From positions 60,478,694 through 60,542,693 of the forward strand of contig CM022944.1 of NCBI GenBank assembly GCA_012931725.1: a DNA stretch of 64,000 bases, given 5' to 3'. Under the pieces are notes generated by a model. The model saw only the letters and a list, made by a program, of their open reading frames with translations. It did no database searches and was not told where the DNA came from. Positions within the stretch are counted from its first letter, which is position 1. Each line of letters begins with the position of its first letter. This DNA comes from Litsea cubeba (Eukaryota; Streptophyta; Magnoliopsida; Laurales; Lauraceae). Positions 23,220 to 35,008 of this stretch are shown here, piece by piece. The translations under genes and the position numbers were made by a program.

Positions 23220-24045
23220 GATCAAGATGAGATAGAAGACTAAAGTTTAGGAATTAAAAATATCTACCCAACGGTACCATAATGTCAAAAATCTAAAATT
23301 ACGAAAAAGCCTCCTAAATTCTCTGGAACTACTATACCCAAATGAGCCCGGATCTAAACCAAACTTGGCATACACGATCCTAATAATTTTTTCAATCTCT
23401 TCTATTGACCAGGCTGATATTTTAAACGTAATAAAATTTCATTTTAATACATTCCAATAAATCGAGTAATTTTTTTTCGGTTTCTTTGTTTTTTTTTTAA
23501 GGTGGTGGAGAAAAGAAAAGGAAAATGTGGAAAAGATTTGAATCTATCTCAAATCAAATCTCAAATGTTTTTGTCCCTCTTCTTTTTTCAATTTTCTTTT
23601 AACATTTTTCTTATTCAGATACTACAAGATTTTCCCACCGGATCAAGATGAGCTAGAAGATTAAAGTTCAGAATTAAGAATATCTTCCCAACGGTCCCAT
23701 AATGTCAAAAATCTAAAATTACGAAAAAGCCCCCTAAACTCTCTGGAAAATTGCTAACTACCCCCTACTATACCCAAATGAACCCGAATCTAGACTAAAC
23801 TTGGCACACACGATCCTAATAATTTTTTTAATCTCTTCTATTGAGTAGATGTTGATGTTTTAAACGTAATAAAATTTCATTTTAATACATTCCAAGAAAT
23901 CGAGTAATTTTTTTTCGGTTTCTTTGTTTTTTTTTAAAAGGTGGTGGAGAAAGAAAAGAAAAATGTGGATCTCAAATGTTGTTTTTTTCCCTCTTTTTTT
24001 TTTCAATTTTCTTTTAACATTCTTATTATTCAGATACTACAAGAA
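23220..24045. repeat. Direct duplication with 421-bp period
   Basis: The copy at 23220-23640 recurs at 23641-24045, from GATCAAGATGAG through an ACGGT(A/C)CCATAATGTC block to a T-rich tail and CAGATACTACAAGA. Copies differ by substitutions and small indels. No coding capacity is seen. The origin is unknown. Confidence 0.85.
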
Positions 24046-24953
24046 TTGGGTATGAGGTTTTTCCTCTGTGAGTAATTGTGTAAAGAAGAACATGGCATTT
24101 TAACAGATTCTTCATTGACTCTTAGCTTCTTTTAGAATGGAGGGAGTTTTCATACATGTAGTGAACATTGTCTAGTGAAATTATTATCATTTAATTGTGT
24201 CTTCTTCTTCAATTTTTTTTAATGTTGCAATAAAATCTTCATTCTAAGAAAAATGAGTGCAACCAGAGTTAAGAAAATGATGATGAAGAGTTGGTTTTTT
24301 TTTTCTTTCTCATTCCTATTTGGGCCAAAGTTAGGCCCATTGATAGCCTTCGTGCTCTGATAATTTTAATTATATGTCTGTTTTATTTATTGAATCTTAA
24401 CTCTAGGCTTCCAAATTGTGCGTGCCTTATGGCAGAACTTTGTATTTAGTTCTCACTCTATGTTTGGAATATGAATTTGTACATATCATTTAAAATGTAC
24501 AATTGATACTATTTTGTTATGTGAGATAAGAAAATGAAAAATTCAAACAGAAAGTGTCTTGGTTGAGAAAAGAAAAATAGACAAGAACTAAAAGGACGAT
24601 GCTATGAGGCATGGAAAAGCTTTCCATTATCTGCCAAAATCTATTTTCCAAGTACTTTGTTTGAATTATTGCTTTATGTTTAGTTTTTTCTTTTTCTTTT
24701 TTAGAAAAAAAAGTAGTAACTGACAAATATATCATAAATAAGTGAAATGTACAAACTTAAACTCATTTTATGTCCCCCCTGTCGTTTCCTTTCTTTTAAT
24801 GAAAGTTACCATGAAAAAAAATTTTAAATATTCTTTTCCCTTTTGCGTCATGTGTTTGTATTTTTTTTAGTTATAATAATTGAGTTTTCAATCCGACATA
24901 ATAGTTGTATTGTTCTTGATTTATACCCCTGTTGGAAGAATAATCACAAGTTG
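24046..24953. other. AT-rich DNA without recognised feature
   Basis: No convincing gene, repeat or transposon end seen. It flanks the solo LTR at 24959, and its sequence resumes after 27514, so it may be older host or intronic DNA. Confidence 0.4.
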
Positions 24954-25109
24954 GATAATGTTGATACCAAAAATGTCACTTTGCCTCTTCAAGATCCAAA
25001 AAGCTACATGAAGTCGCAACCTGCCATAAATAGGCAATGCTACTTCCAAAAATCAAATCTTGTCAGAATCAAACAAAAAACTGCAAGATCCATCAAGACA
25101 GCCAAAAGA

Positions 25110-25790
25110 GGAGTACACAAGAATTTTCGGGCCATTTCAAAAATCATTTGGCCTAACTTCGCTTCTCCGACAGCTGCAAATGAGCTCCCGGCGACGAAAG
25201 CATCGGAGACACCAAATCTTCGATCAGAGCCGATGGATGGTCTCAAAATACATCCAAAAAACTACACGTCAAGTTCCGAGTCAAACCGACAACGTTTGAC
25301 CCTACATCAACTCTCGAACAGCTAAATGAAGCCTCTCGGCGGCGAGAACCACCGAGGCCATCACTCATCAGATAGAGCACATGGACGCCTTCAAAATGCT
25401 TACAAAGGGCTACACGTCAAATTTCAGGTCATTTCGACAATATTTGACCAGACTTTGACGCTTGGAAGCTAAATCAGGCCTCTCGACGGTGAAGCTCCCT
25501 GGGACAATGGTTTTCAAGACAGAGCCTGTGGATCATCTTAAAATAACTCCAATAGGTTCCCTGTCAAATATCAAGTCAATCGGACATCGGTTGACCACAC
25601 ATCAAGTCGCGACATCTTTCATCGCGACAAAAGCAAGTCTACTAGTGATAAAACCCCAAACGGCTTCAAAACTCAAACAAAAGCCTATGGTTGGTCTTAT
25701 TTATTGCTCAGAAGGCTTCACCTCAAATTTCAGGTCATTCCGACATCGTTTGACCCAGTTTCAGCTTCTGACGGAAAATCGGCAGCTTTG
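25110..25790 (+). repeat. Diverged tandem repeats of about 145 bp in solo LTR
   Basis: A TTTGACC-like core (TTTGGCC, TTTGACC, TTTGACC, GTTGACC, TTTGACC) recurs at about 25147, 25292, 25440, 25578 and 25748. It is mostly preceded by a TCAAATTTCAGGTCATTCCGAC-like segment and followed by a CTCTCGGCGGCGA-like segment. Spacing is about 138-170 bp. Confidence 0.7.
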
Positions 25791-26682
25791 CGAGACAAAG
25801 TCTTCGGCTTTCCCGGAAAATTGGAAACTTTGAAAACCAAAATGCAAAGATTCTCATCAGGTTTTTTATAGGGAAATTAGGCCAATAATGATAAAAAAAT
25901 GTCAAGGAAAATTACAGAAGAAAAAAGAATCGAAAAACAGCAAAAACGGACGCAAAACGGGACAAAAAAAGGGGGAAAACCCCTCCAGGGTTGCCGGCCC
26001 CTGCGACCCTGGAGCCCAGGATCGCCCGGTGGGCCCCGAAAACTCCGTTTTTCGCCGTTTTTTCGCAATTCGAAGCGTCCGGCTCCTCTGATTTTCCAAA
26101 ATTCATACTTTTGAGACACCAAATCCTTTGACATCCGTCAAAATCACGGGTCAATCATCAAGAGTATCGAAATCAACATTGATCGCCAACCGGTCAACCA
26201 AAAAAGTGTGCTTTCTACCCGACCGATCGAGAAATCGACAAGACAGATGGCACCGACCCGCTATTGGCAACCAATACCTAAAGTTACATGGTCATCTGAT
26301 GTTGATCTACATGAAGATCCATCGATGATCATCACCAGAAGAATCCCAAAAGACGCGGCACTGCCCGCGACTCTTCAACTGCTCGGCGACCACTTAATGC
26401 GATTAATTGACTAGCTTTATTACAGTCATTAATCCATTTCTTTGGACTGCCCAATCAGAAGCAAGCATCCGGGAGTTACAAGTCAATTGATTCATGGCAT
26501 TTAACCCATGAAACTCCTCCCATCATGGCGATTAAAGGCGATTAAATACCCTCAATCTCCTCTGGCCAATTAGAAGCCAAGAAAAAGGAGTTACAAAATA
26601 AAGGAATTAAATCCTGTAACTCCTCCCATTATGCGGCTTAATGACAATAAAAGCCCATAAACCCTCCTAAGTGGCTACCAAA

Positions 26683-26700
26683 AAGCCTATAAATAGGAGA
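26683..26700 (+). promoter_or_regulatory. TATA-like box of solo LTR
   Basis: CCTATAAATAGG, followed by an A/G-rich leader-like stretch. Position within the LTR suggests the U3/R boundary. Confidence 0.6.
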
Positions 26701-27514
26701 GCACTCCAAGAAGAAAGAAAAGCACGACAGACTGCAGAAAATCCTGAAATTCAGACAGAAAAAGGCATCAGAAATCTAAGAGGAAGAAAGAGAGAAAACT
26801 CTGCGGAAGTTCTACACCGACCACCGCTACAAGGTGACAAAAGTCCCTTGGGGGGTACCCCGCCCAAGGTCCTTGCCTTCTCCTTCTGCCTCCAATGGCT
26901 TAGACGTGGCTTTTCAGCCCGTCTACTTAGCTTTTTATTGGACATAGGACCTCCTCTTGGTCTTTGTCCTCTAAAAATCCGAGGTTATAGCCAAGCCAAG
27001 CGAATCAATAACATCCTCTGTTCTCATTTGCATGGATGATGGCGAAGTCCACATATGGCTTGCGACCGTCAATCTGAACGAGTCCCCCATAATCTCCTGA
27101 GAAGTTAGATCCTCCTTTTCTTGCTTTTCATTGTAGTTTGTGTTTTTCTAAAAGAGGCAAAAATCACAACTCTTGTCTTTCATTATTGATAAGAATTGTA
27201 AATCGGCTATAAACGCCAAAATCGGCTATAAATGCCAAAAAATCGCCTTTCACGGTAAATCAATAAAAAATGTCTTTTTTCTTAAATATATGTGCAATGG
27301 AAAACTTGAAAGAAGTTGATTTCCTTTTTACTTGCAAAGGTCGATCTCCAGATCACCACTTGTAATTCCAAGTAAAATAGAAAATCCAGCACACCCACAT
27401 AAAAAAATGTTGATGCACGCCTCTGCCCCCCGGTTACGAAAGGGTCGGACCCAACAGACTCCCACGTCCGCTGACCTCGGTAGAACCGAGCAGAAGCGTT
27501 GTTCCATCAGATAA

Positions 27515-28241
27515 TGTGATAACTACTACTAAATATTGTTCCTCTTCTGATATTAGTGATTGCTAAAGATAATTCCATAAATGCAATTTAGTGGTAGGTC
27601 TTATAGATTGCTATTATAAATTGTTGTTGTTCTGTACAATTTTAACTTTCTTAATATACAACTTTTGTGAATTTTTTTATTATAAAAGTGCATTTCAAGG
27701 GCATGAATATACTTATTTATTAATGCTCTTACTCATGAGGTTTAAATTGAAAAACTTTGATCATTTTCTAACACATTTATTTCTTTCATCATTGCAAGCT
27801 TCTTCTTCTTCTTTTCATATATTTCAATGAAGCGTCATGCCTTTCTTTAACGGGAAAATGAGAATCCCATAGATACTGCTTGTTATGTTAGCGTTACTAC
27901 TAACTTCAAAGTCAGTGAATGAAGTGATCGTTTTAAGTGTAAACAACTAAAATAAGTATTGATGCTGAGTTGCAACAAATTCAGTTTGTCTTTGTTCGTT
28001 TTAAAATTTTCTTACTTTAATCAGCACTCTCATCCTCTATACAGAACAGAGCATAAGAGTTGATCTAGAATACCTGGGTTACATTCTTCTGTATTTCTTA
28101 AGAGAAAGGTCCAATTCTTTTGGCAGATTTGTATTTGTAGTTTTTTGTTTGTTTTGTATTTTCTCCCTATGGATATCTCTATTTGTGAGCTTCCATTTAA
28201 CTGAACTTCTATGATTACTTTGTATTATCCTTTTCTTACAG
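27515..28241. other. AT-rich DNA, possible intron or intergenic host sequence
   Basis: No transposon ends or credible coding frames seen. It ends in a T-rich tract and TTCTTACAG at 28241, which reads as a splice acceptor. Confidence 0.35.
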
Positions 28242-28503
28242 GGCATAAAATTTAGCACTTTGTATCAAGCAAAAGAAGATGCTGACTCTTGGAGAGGTAT
28301 TGCCTCTTTTTACCTTATAGTGGTACGTCTTATAAAATAAAACAAAGCACATGTTAAATACTAATATTGATCAACAGGTGCTCTGCAAATCTTACCAGTC
28401 GGAGTTCATATCATAGTTCCACCATTATTGATCCCAGTCGCTTGAGGACAAGCCGGATTACTTCATTATTCTTGAGGGTCGGTGTGAGATGTTATTCTTC
28501 TTT
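28242..28503 (+). pseudogene. Two exon-like blocks of an unidentified gene
   Basis: Block 1 (28242-28296) is bounded by TTCTTACAG and GGTATTGCC. Block 2 (28378-28503) is bounded by TCAACAG and GTAAGTTAAG. Block 1 reads GIKFSTLYQAKEDADSWR. Block 2 begins ALQILPVGVH in continuing phase, then meets a stop, while another frame reads LEDKPDYFIILEGRCEM. The phase-compatible junction argues for real exons; the internal stop and frame change argue for a decayed copy. I do not recognise the protein with confidence. Confidence 0.35.
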
Positions 28504-29421
28504 GTAAGTTAAGACTAAAATCAGTAACTCAATTTTTTTTATTCTGATGTCCTTAGGTATGATATAATTAATATTTTTTCCTTAATAGAATCTGATTTTG
28601 TAGTGAATATATAATGTTCATGGTAATTGGTTAGAACAGTAAGCTAATCTGATTCTTAGTTTTTATTTTTAATTTTTATAAAATTAAAAATTATCAATTT
28701 GACTATGCTTTCGACTGGACTCCAACTTTAGCAGGTCAAGTCTACCAAGAAACTGATAAGTCGACCTGACATGTTAAATAAAGTAAATTTAATTTTCTTT
28801 GTACACATTCATGATAAAATATCTAGAAATATGTGATTTATATCATCAAAAAATTATATAAATTTCATGTCGATTATTTTTTGAGATCTCATTTTTCTCA
28901 CTATATCATTGTTTTATTATTTTCAAATATATAGAAAAAAGTAGTGTTAGCTGTAATTGGACATTGCACGGGCCTTGCAATTTACAATCACTCATTTTCT
29001 ATTGAAATTTAATTTTTAAATATATTGAAGCTCCCACTAAATTTTTTAAATTTTTATAATAAAACTGTGTGTTCGGTGCATGTGCTTTACACGGACAGGG
29101 TACACTGCTACTGGTTAAAAAAACCCCACAGCGTGAGTGGGCAACAAAAAATCCTCTACACCTGACGGGAAATATTCTACATTTCTCCTGCGCGAAAACC
29201 CCAGGACCGAAAAAGAGCATGGAGAAGAAATATTCCGAGGGCGAGGAGAGCCAAGACAAACGCCAGAGAGACCGAAAACCCCCTTTCAGACTCGCCCAAG
29301 ACGACACGAAGCCACCCCTCCAAGACCCAGTACTCACTAGAAACAACCCCCCCCCTCCTTCGTTTTCTTTTGCTCTCTCTGTCTCTCACCTGTTGTTTTT
29401 GTTGTAATTTGCGTTTTGCAG
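28504..29421. other. Intergenic or intronic DNA, no feature resolved
   Basis: AT-rich to about 29060, then more GC-rich and CT-rich sequence (29060-29420). The second part resembles plant 5' UTR or promoter-proximal sequence but has no TATA box I can assign. The overlapping frames at 28999-29407 in several phases are not credible. Confidence 0.3.
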
Positions 29422-29503
29422 ATCGTTCGGTCGGACCCCATCGACTCGGAGCAAGCTGTTCTGCGTCTGCCCCCTTTCACCAAACCCCAACAGTTGAATT
29501 CTG
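29422..29503 (+). other. Exon-like block, possibly a 5' UTR exon
   Basis: Bounded by TTTTGCAG (ending at 29421) and CTG-GTAATTC (29504), 82 bp and GC-richer than its surroundings, downstream of a CT-rich tract. No start codon within. This could be a non-coding first or second exon of a gene disrupted by the Helitrons downstream. Confidence 0.3.
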
Positions 29504-30387
29504 GTAATTCATCTATTCTTTAGGGGGTGTTCATGAAAGAGATATGTATTAGCTTATATGTAATGTACTTGGGGTGTGTTGTTTAGTTCGGCTTTCCGTA
29601 ATGTGTGTTTTAGTCAATTTGCATGGCTCCCATGATCCAATTCCAGTTGGAAATTTTTTTGTATTGAGCATAGAAAACCTAGGGCTTGTCGAGATCCTTG
29701 TAAGTTGTAACTCATTTTTTACCTGTTGACGTGATTGCTATGACAACTAAGTTTGCCCTTTTTCTTTTAGGGCAGATTTTGAAGCAGCGTGCCTATTTTT
29801 TGGTCTAATTTTGTAGGTTCGGTTGAACAAAGCATGAGTATCATGAAAATGAGTATGTTTTTTTGTTTCCTTTTAAATGGATTTCCACAATTAACTTACT
29901 GTACGACAATCACAAGAGATGCAGATGCGCTGGTGGAGGCCTCTTGGCCGGATGGATCAGGACATCCATATGCGGTTTCCCCAGGAGAAAATTTGTCCAA
30001 AAAACAAGCAAATGCCATTAGCAATTTTTCACTTGACATCCTTCGTTTGCATCTTTATCTCTCTATAAAATAACAACAGTGGTAGATTTGGCTGATCCTT
30101 ATATCTTCCCATCTTATTCTTCTTTTCTTTTTAATAATGTAAGTGTTGATTTTAGTGATTACAATAAAACTTGGGTGGGCAAGGCCAGGGACGGACCTAG
30201 GGAATTTTTTTTTGTTGTTGTTGTGTGTGTGTGTGCGGCGCGCGCGCGGGGGGGGGGGGGGGGGGGGGGGGAGTAAATGCATCATTAATTTTTAACATTT
30301 TCAAGGGGTTTCCACAAAATCTTGGGTTCTGTCATTGGGCGAGGCTGATTTTGATTGGAGATAAGGTGCACCTTGTGAAGTCCATTA
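29504..30387 (+). other. Possible intron and short exon; unassigned
   Basis: Between 29930 and 30072 there are two overlapping short frames: one opens with ATG after GATGCAG (47 residues), the other is the end of a 94-residue frame. Neither shows a known domain. The stretch ends in (GT)n, a GCGC tract and a 24-base G run (30248-30271). Confidence 0.25.
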
Positions 30388-32998
30388 TCTATATTACTAA
30401 AGGGACACCTAGCACAACCTCAAGCTTTTTGCAATGCCATTTCCGGAGTTGCCCTTATCCCTAAAATCTCTATATCTATTACACACTCAAAAGACCTAAA
30501 ATCTCTCCATCAAGAATCATATTCCACTCAAAAGCCTAAAATCTCTCCATGAGATCCCTAAATAAACTAACACACCAGATGTTGCTAAATTTATATCAAT
30601 CAATTAATGGGTCCTGGCCCGCATCATTTGATTTTATGGACGGTTAGAATAAAGATGGTGGACCCCATTCATCTGTGTCTCACTTAAAAATATTTGGTCA
30701 ATTTGTTAGGTCTATGATCATTTGATCCTTTGATCTTTCTTAATCAATTCATGGGTTTCATCCCGCATAATATGATTTTATGGACGGTTAGAATAGAGAT
30801 GGTGGACCCCATTCATTTTGGGGGGTTTCACTTAAATAGGTTAGGTTTGGTCAATTTGTGAGGTCTATGATCATTTGATCCTTTGACCTTTATCAAGCAA
30901 TTCATGGGTCCCAGCCCGCATCATATGATTTTATGAACGGTTAGAATATAGATGGTGGACTCCATTCATCTTTGGGGTCCCACTTAAATAAATTAGGTTT
31001 GGTCAACTTATGAGGTCTATGATCATTTGAACTTTATCAATCAATTCATGGGTCCCAGCCCGCATCATATGATTTTATGGACGGTTAGAATAGAGATGGT
31101 GGACCCCATTCATCTAGGTCTCACTTAAACATATTTGATCAATTTGTTAGGTCTACGATCATTTGATCCTTTGATCTTTTTAAATCAATTCATGGGTCAC
31201 ATCCTGCATAATATGGTTTTATGGACGGTTAGAATAAAGATGGCGGACCCCATTCATCTGGGGGGTTCCACTTAAATAGGTTTGGTTTGGTCAATTTGTG
31301 AGGTCTATGATCATTTAATACTTTGATCATTATCAAGCAATTAATGTGTCCCAGCCCGCATCAGATTATTTCATGGACGGTTAGAATATAGATGGTGGAC
31401 CCCATTCATCTTAGGGGTCCCACTTAAATAGGTTAGGTTTGGTCAATTTGAGAGGTCTATGATCATTTGATCTTTATCAATCAATTCATGGGTCCCGGCC
31501 CGCATCATTTGATTTTATGGACGGTTAGAATAAAGATGGTGGACCCCATTCATCTTGGTCTCACTTAAAAATATTTGGTCAATTTGTTAGGTCTACGATC
31601 ATTTGATCATTTGATCTTTTTAAATCAATTCATGGGTCCCATCCCGCATAATATGGTTTTATGGACGGTTAGAATAGAGATGGTGGACCCCATTCATCTG
31701 GGGGGTTCCACTTAAATAGGTTAGGTTAGGTCAATTTGTGAGGTCTATGATCATTTGATCCTTTGATCTTTATCAAACAATTCATGTGTCCATCCCGCAT
31801 CATATTGTTTCATGGATGGTTAGAATATAGATGGCGGACCCCATTCTTCTTGGGGGTCCCACTTAAATAGGTCAGGTTTGATCAATTTGAGAGGTCTATG
31901 ATCATTTGATCATTTGATCATTATCAATCAATTAATGGGTCCCGGCCTGCATCATTTGATTTTATGGACGGTTAGAATAAAGATGGTGGACCCCATTCAT
32001 CTGGGTCCCACTTAAAAATATTTGGTCAATTTGTTAGGTCTACGATCATTTGATCCTTTGATCTTTCTTAATCAATTCATGGGTCCCATCCCGCATAATA
32101 TGGTTTTATGGACGGTTAGAATAGAGATGGTGGACACCATTCATCTTGGGGGGGGGGGGGGGGGGGGGGGGGGTTCCACTTAAATAGGTTAGGTTTGGTC
32201 AATTTGTGAGGTCTATGATCATTTGATCATTTGATCTTTATCAAGCAATTCATGGGTCCCAGCCTGCATCATATGATTTTATGGACGGTTAGAATATAGA
32301 TGGTGGTCCCCATTCATCTTGGGGGTCCCACTTAAATAGGCTAGGTTTGGTCAATTTGAGAGGTCTATGATCATTTGATCTTTATCAATCAATTAATGGG
32401 TCCCGGCCCGCATCATTTGATTTTATGGACGGTTAGAATAAAGATGGTGGACCTCATTCATCTGGTTCCCACTTAAATATATTAGGTCAATTTGTTAGGT
32501 CTACGATCATTTGATCCTTTGATCTTTCTTAATCAATTCATGGGTCCCATCCCGCATAATATGGTTTTATGGATGGTTAGAATATAGATGGTGGACCCCA
32601 TTTATCTTGGGGGTCCCACTTAAAATAGGTTAGGTTTAGTCAATTTGAGAGGTCTATGATCATTTGATCATTTGATCTTTATCAATCAATTAATGGGTCC
32701 CGGCCCGCATCATATGATTTTATGAACGGTTAGAATAGAGATAATGGACCCCATTCATCTTGGTCCCACTTAAATATATCAGGTCAATTTGTTAGGTCTA
32801 TGATCATTTGATCTTTCTTAATCAATTCATGCCTCACCTAAAGAATAAAACATATGGAAAAAAAACATAAAGATCAAATTAGCAAAAAAAAAGGACTCAC
32901 AAGTTTACTAATTAATAAATTTATTAAAAATAATTCATATCAGTCTGTGCATTTGGTGGTTTCGTTGTTATCCACGGGGTTTTGCTAGTTATATATAG
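30388..32998 (+). mobile_element. Helitron-like element 1 (non-autonomous)
   Basis: Starts TCTATATTACTAAAGGG after an A, as plant Helitrons do, and ends CTAG (32995-32998) before a T. A weak GTGG/CCAC hairpin lies at 32956-32975. The interior is mainly the satellite array. There is no Rep/helicase frame. The start is moderately convincing; the end is weak by itself but is supported by the similar join at 36697. Confidence 0.5.
30590..32835 (+). repeat. About 149-bp satellite, 15 monomers, trimeric higher-order
   Basis: The marker GACGGTTAGAATA (or a one-base variant) occurs near 30638, 30781, 30937, 31080, 31222, 31376, 31519, 31658, 31814, 31966, 32110, 32282, 32426, 32571 and 32724. Three monomer types alternate: one with TTGTTAGGTCT, one with GCATAATATGG and GGGGGGTTCC, and one with GGGGTCCC and ATAGATGG. 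The higher-order period is about 440-460 bp. A 26-base G run (32148-32173) replaces a GGGGGG tract in one monomer. Confidence 0.92.
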
Positions 32999-33539
32999 TA
33001 AAGCAGCAGGTTTTTTCTTCGGGGAGCGACACGTGGCGGGGGAGGCTGCCCGGGAGGAGGACAAGTGGCGCGACCTCGTGCTTTTTGCGCACCCGCTTCC
33101 CCAATTGCCCTTCCCTCTTTTTAATTCTCTTTAAATTTAAATTCCTATGCAATCCCTAAAATCTCTCCTTCTCCATGTAAATTTCATCCCTAAAATGTCT
33201 CATTCTCACGTCCATAATTGCCCTTCCCTCCCCTTCCCTCCTTTTTAATTCCATTTAAATTTAAATCCCTATCCAATCTCTAAATTGTCTCATTCTCAAT
33301 CTAAATTTTATCCCTAAAATCTCTCATTCTCACGTCCCTAATTGCCCTTCCCTCCCTTTCCCTCATTTTTAATTCCTTTTGATTCCAATTAATGCAATCC
33401 ATCAGTCTTATTGATTCCATATCAGTTGGATAAGGGATAGCTAATTTATTCCATCAGTTGGATAATGGAAAGAGTATCTCTGTGCCCACTTAAACATCGT
33501 CTTTCTACTTCTATCTTCTCATCACACGCGCAGAGCCTT

Positions 33540-33719
33540 CTATCACCCCATCACACATCACACGCAGAACCCATCCCCTCCCTTCTCCTCCGTCCAGATC
33601 TCATCCCCATCTCCCTATAATCTTCTCCGTCTCACAGCCCCATGCAAAGATCAGTCTCTTCGGCCATCTCCTTCCAAAGCAGCGCCAATCGCCTCTCACG
33701 CTCGGACTCCTGAACCAGG
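33540..33719 (+). other. Possible captured exon in Helitron 2
   Basis: GC-richer segment with a short ATG frame at 33642 (about 23 codons ending TGA) followed by CCAG-GTATGCC, a good splice donor at about 33720. No known domain. It might be a captured 5' exon; the longer frames downstream (33721-34432) are low-complexity Ser/Pro/Thr/His translations of CT-rich repeats. Confidence 0.3.
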
Positions 33720-33980
33720 TATGCCTTCTCTTCTTCTCCATCTTCTTCTTCCTCCCACGCTCACCCTGCACTTCCACCTGCATCACCACCACACGCTGCA
33801 CACCACCACCCATGCACTTCCACCTGCATCACCGACCGTCCCTCTTCCTCTTCCACCTGCATCACCGCCTGAACCCCTCATTTTCTTTTTCTCTCTTTTT
33901 CTTCTCACTTCCACTCTCCCTACACCCCACCTGCGATGCTTCTCCTCACTCAGCCCCACTGCACAATGCCACCTGCATGC

Positions 33981-34790
33981 ACGCTGCTAGCTGCTACACT
34001 CACTTTCCTCTCTTCCCTTTCTTCTCCTCTCCCTCTTCCTCCTCCTTCTTCACACACTGCACACCACCACCCTGCACTTCCACCTACATCACCGACTGTC
34101 CCTCTTCCTCTTCCTGCACGCACACCGCCTGCGCATGCCCTGAACCCCTCCTTTTCTTCTCCATGTCCCTCTTCCTCGCCTGCACGTCTTTCTCTTTCTT
34201 TCTCTTTTTTTCTCTCCCTACTATCACGCAGATCTCTTTTCTTTTCTCCTTCCTCCCCGCTGCATCTTCACTGCCGAAGCTGATGGATGGGGCGCAGAGG
34301 CTGTGGCAGGTGGTTGCTGTGGCTGTGCTTGGGTTTAGGTGTAGGGAGAAGGAGGGAGAAGAGAAAGAAAGGAAAAAAAGAAAAAGAAGATGGGGCGTGC
34401 AGCTGGGTACTTGCACAATGGATGTGCAGTAAAGAAGAAGGAGGAGGAAGAGAAAGAGAAAAGAAATAAGGGTGTGCAGGGAAAGGGAAAGGGGAAGAAG
34501 ACAGGGAGAGAAGAAAGAAAGAGAGGGGCCTACCTGCGCCACCTGCACGCTGCTAGCTGCTACACTCACTTTCCTCTCTTCCCTCTCTTCTCCTCTCCCT
34601 CTTCCTCCTCCTTCTTCACACTGCACACCACCACCCTGCACTTCCACCTGCATCACCGACCTCTTCCTCTTCCTGCACGCACACCGCCTGCGCATGCCCT
34701 GAACCCCTCCTTTTCTTCTCCATGTCCCTCTTCCTCGCCTGCACGTCTTTCTGTTTCTTTCTCTTTTTTCTCTCCCTACTATCACGCTAT
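33981..34790. repeat. Direct duplication of about 245 bp, period 566
   Basis: The segment from ACGCTGCTAGCTGCTACACT (33981) to TCTCCCTACTATCACGC (about 34230) recurs nearly unchanged at 34547-34790, separated by a G/A-rich spacer. Overlapping frames on both strands here are repeat translations. Confidence 0.85.
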
Positions 34791-35008
34791 GCAATGCAAC
34801 AAAACCTAATCTCTCTCCCTAAAATCTCTCCATCTTATCCTCTCCCTGCTTCACCCCCTCTCTACGTTCCCTCTTCTCTCTCTCTTGCGAAAATACTAAT
34901 TATACGATAATTATACGAAGACGGTGCATGTAAGTCTCTACATCTCTCTTTGTGTGTCGATCTCTTCATCTCAATATATATTGCATACTCATCATGTGAT
35001 CTCTGCAG

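Larger units (their letters stand above)
24959..27509 (+). mobile_element. Solo LTR of an unassigned LTR retrotransposon
   Basis: 2551 bp from TGTTGATACC to GTTCCATCA, flanked by perfect 5-bp duplications GATAA at 24954-24958 and 27510-27514. A TATA box (CCTATAAATAGG, about 26687) supports plus orientation. It holds a run of diverged tandem repeats (about 25110-25790) and a GC-rich stretch (about 25975-26095). No interior, primer-binding site or second LTR is present. Its 2.5-kb length fits gypsy elements, but family is not established. Frames inside (such as 24843-25325 and 26671-27039) cross or lie within non-coding LTR and are not called. Confidence 0.88.

Noticed and set aside
24843..25325. 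160-codon frame starting with a hydrophobic stretch
   Set aside because: It crosses the left boundary of the solo LTR with its target duplication at 24954-24958, so it cannot be an ancestral gene; the rest is LTR repeat.
26671..27039. 122-codon frame after the TATA box of the solo LTR
   Set aside because: Lies in the presumed R/U5 leader of an LTR with no domain; LTR leaders do not normally encode protein.
30590..32835. CRISPR-like or phage-like repeat array
   Set aside because: Monomers are about 149 bp and related along their whole length, which is satellite DNA.
33601..34809. Long overlapping frames on both strands (up to 236 codons)
   Set aside because: Low-complexity Ser/Pro/Thr/His or Arg/Glu/Lys translations of CT-rich and GA-rich repeats in a Helitron.
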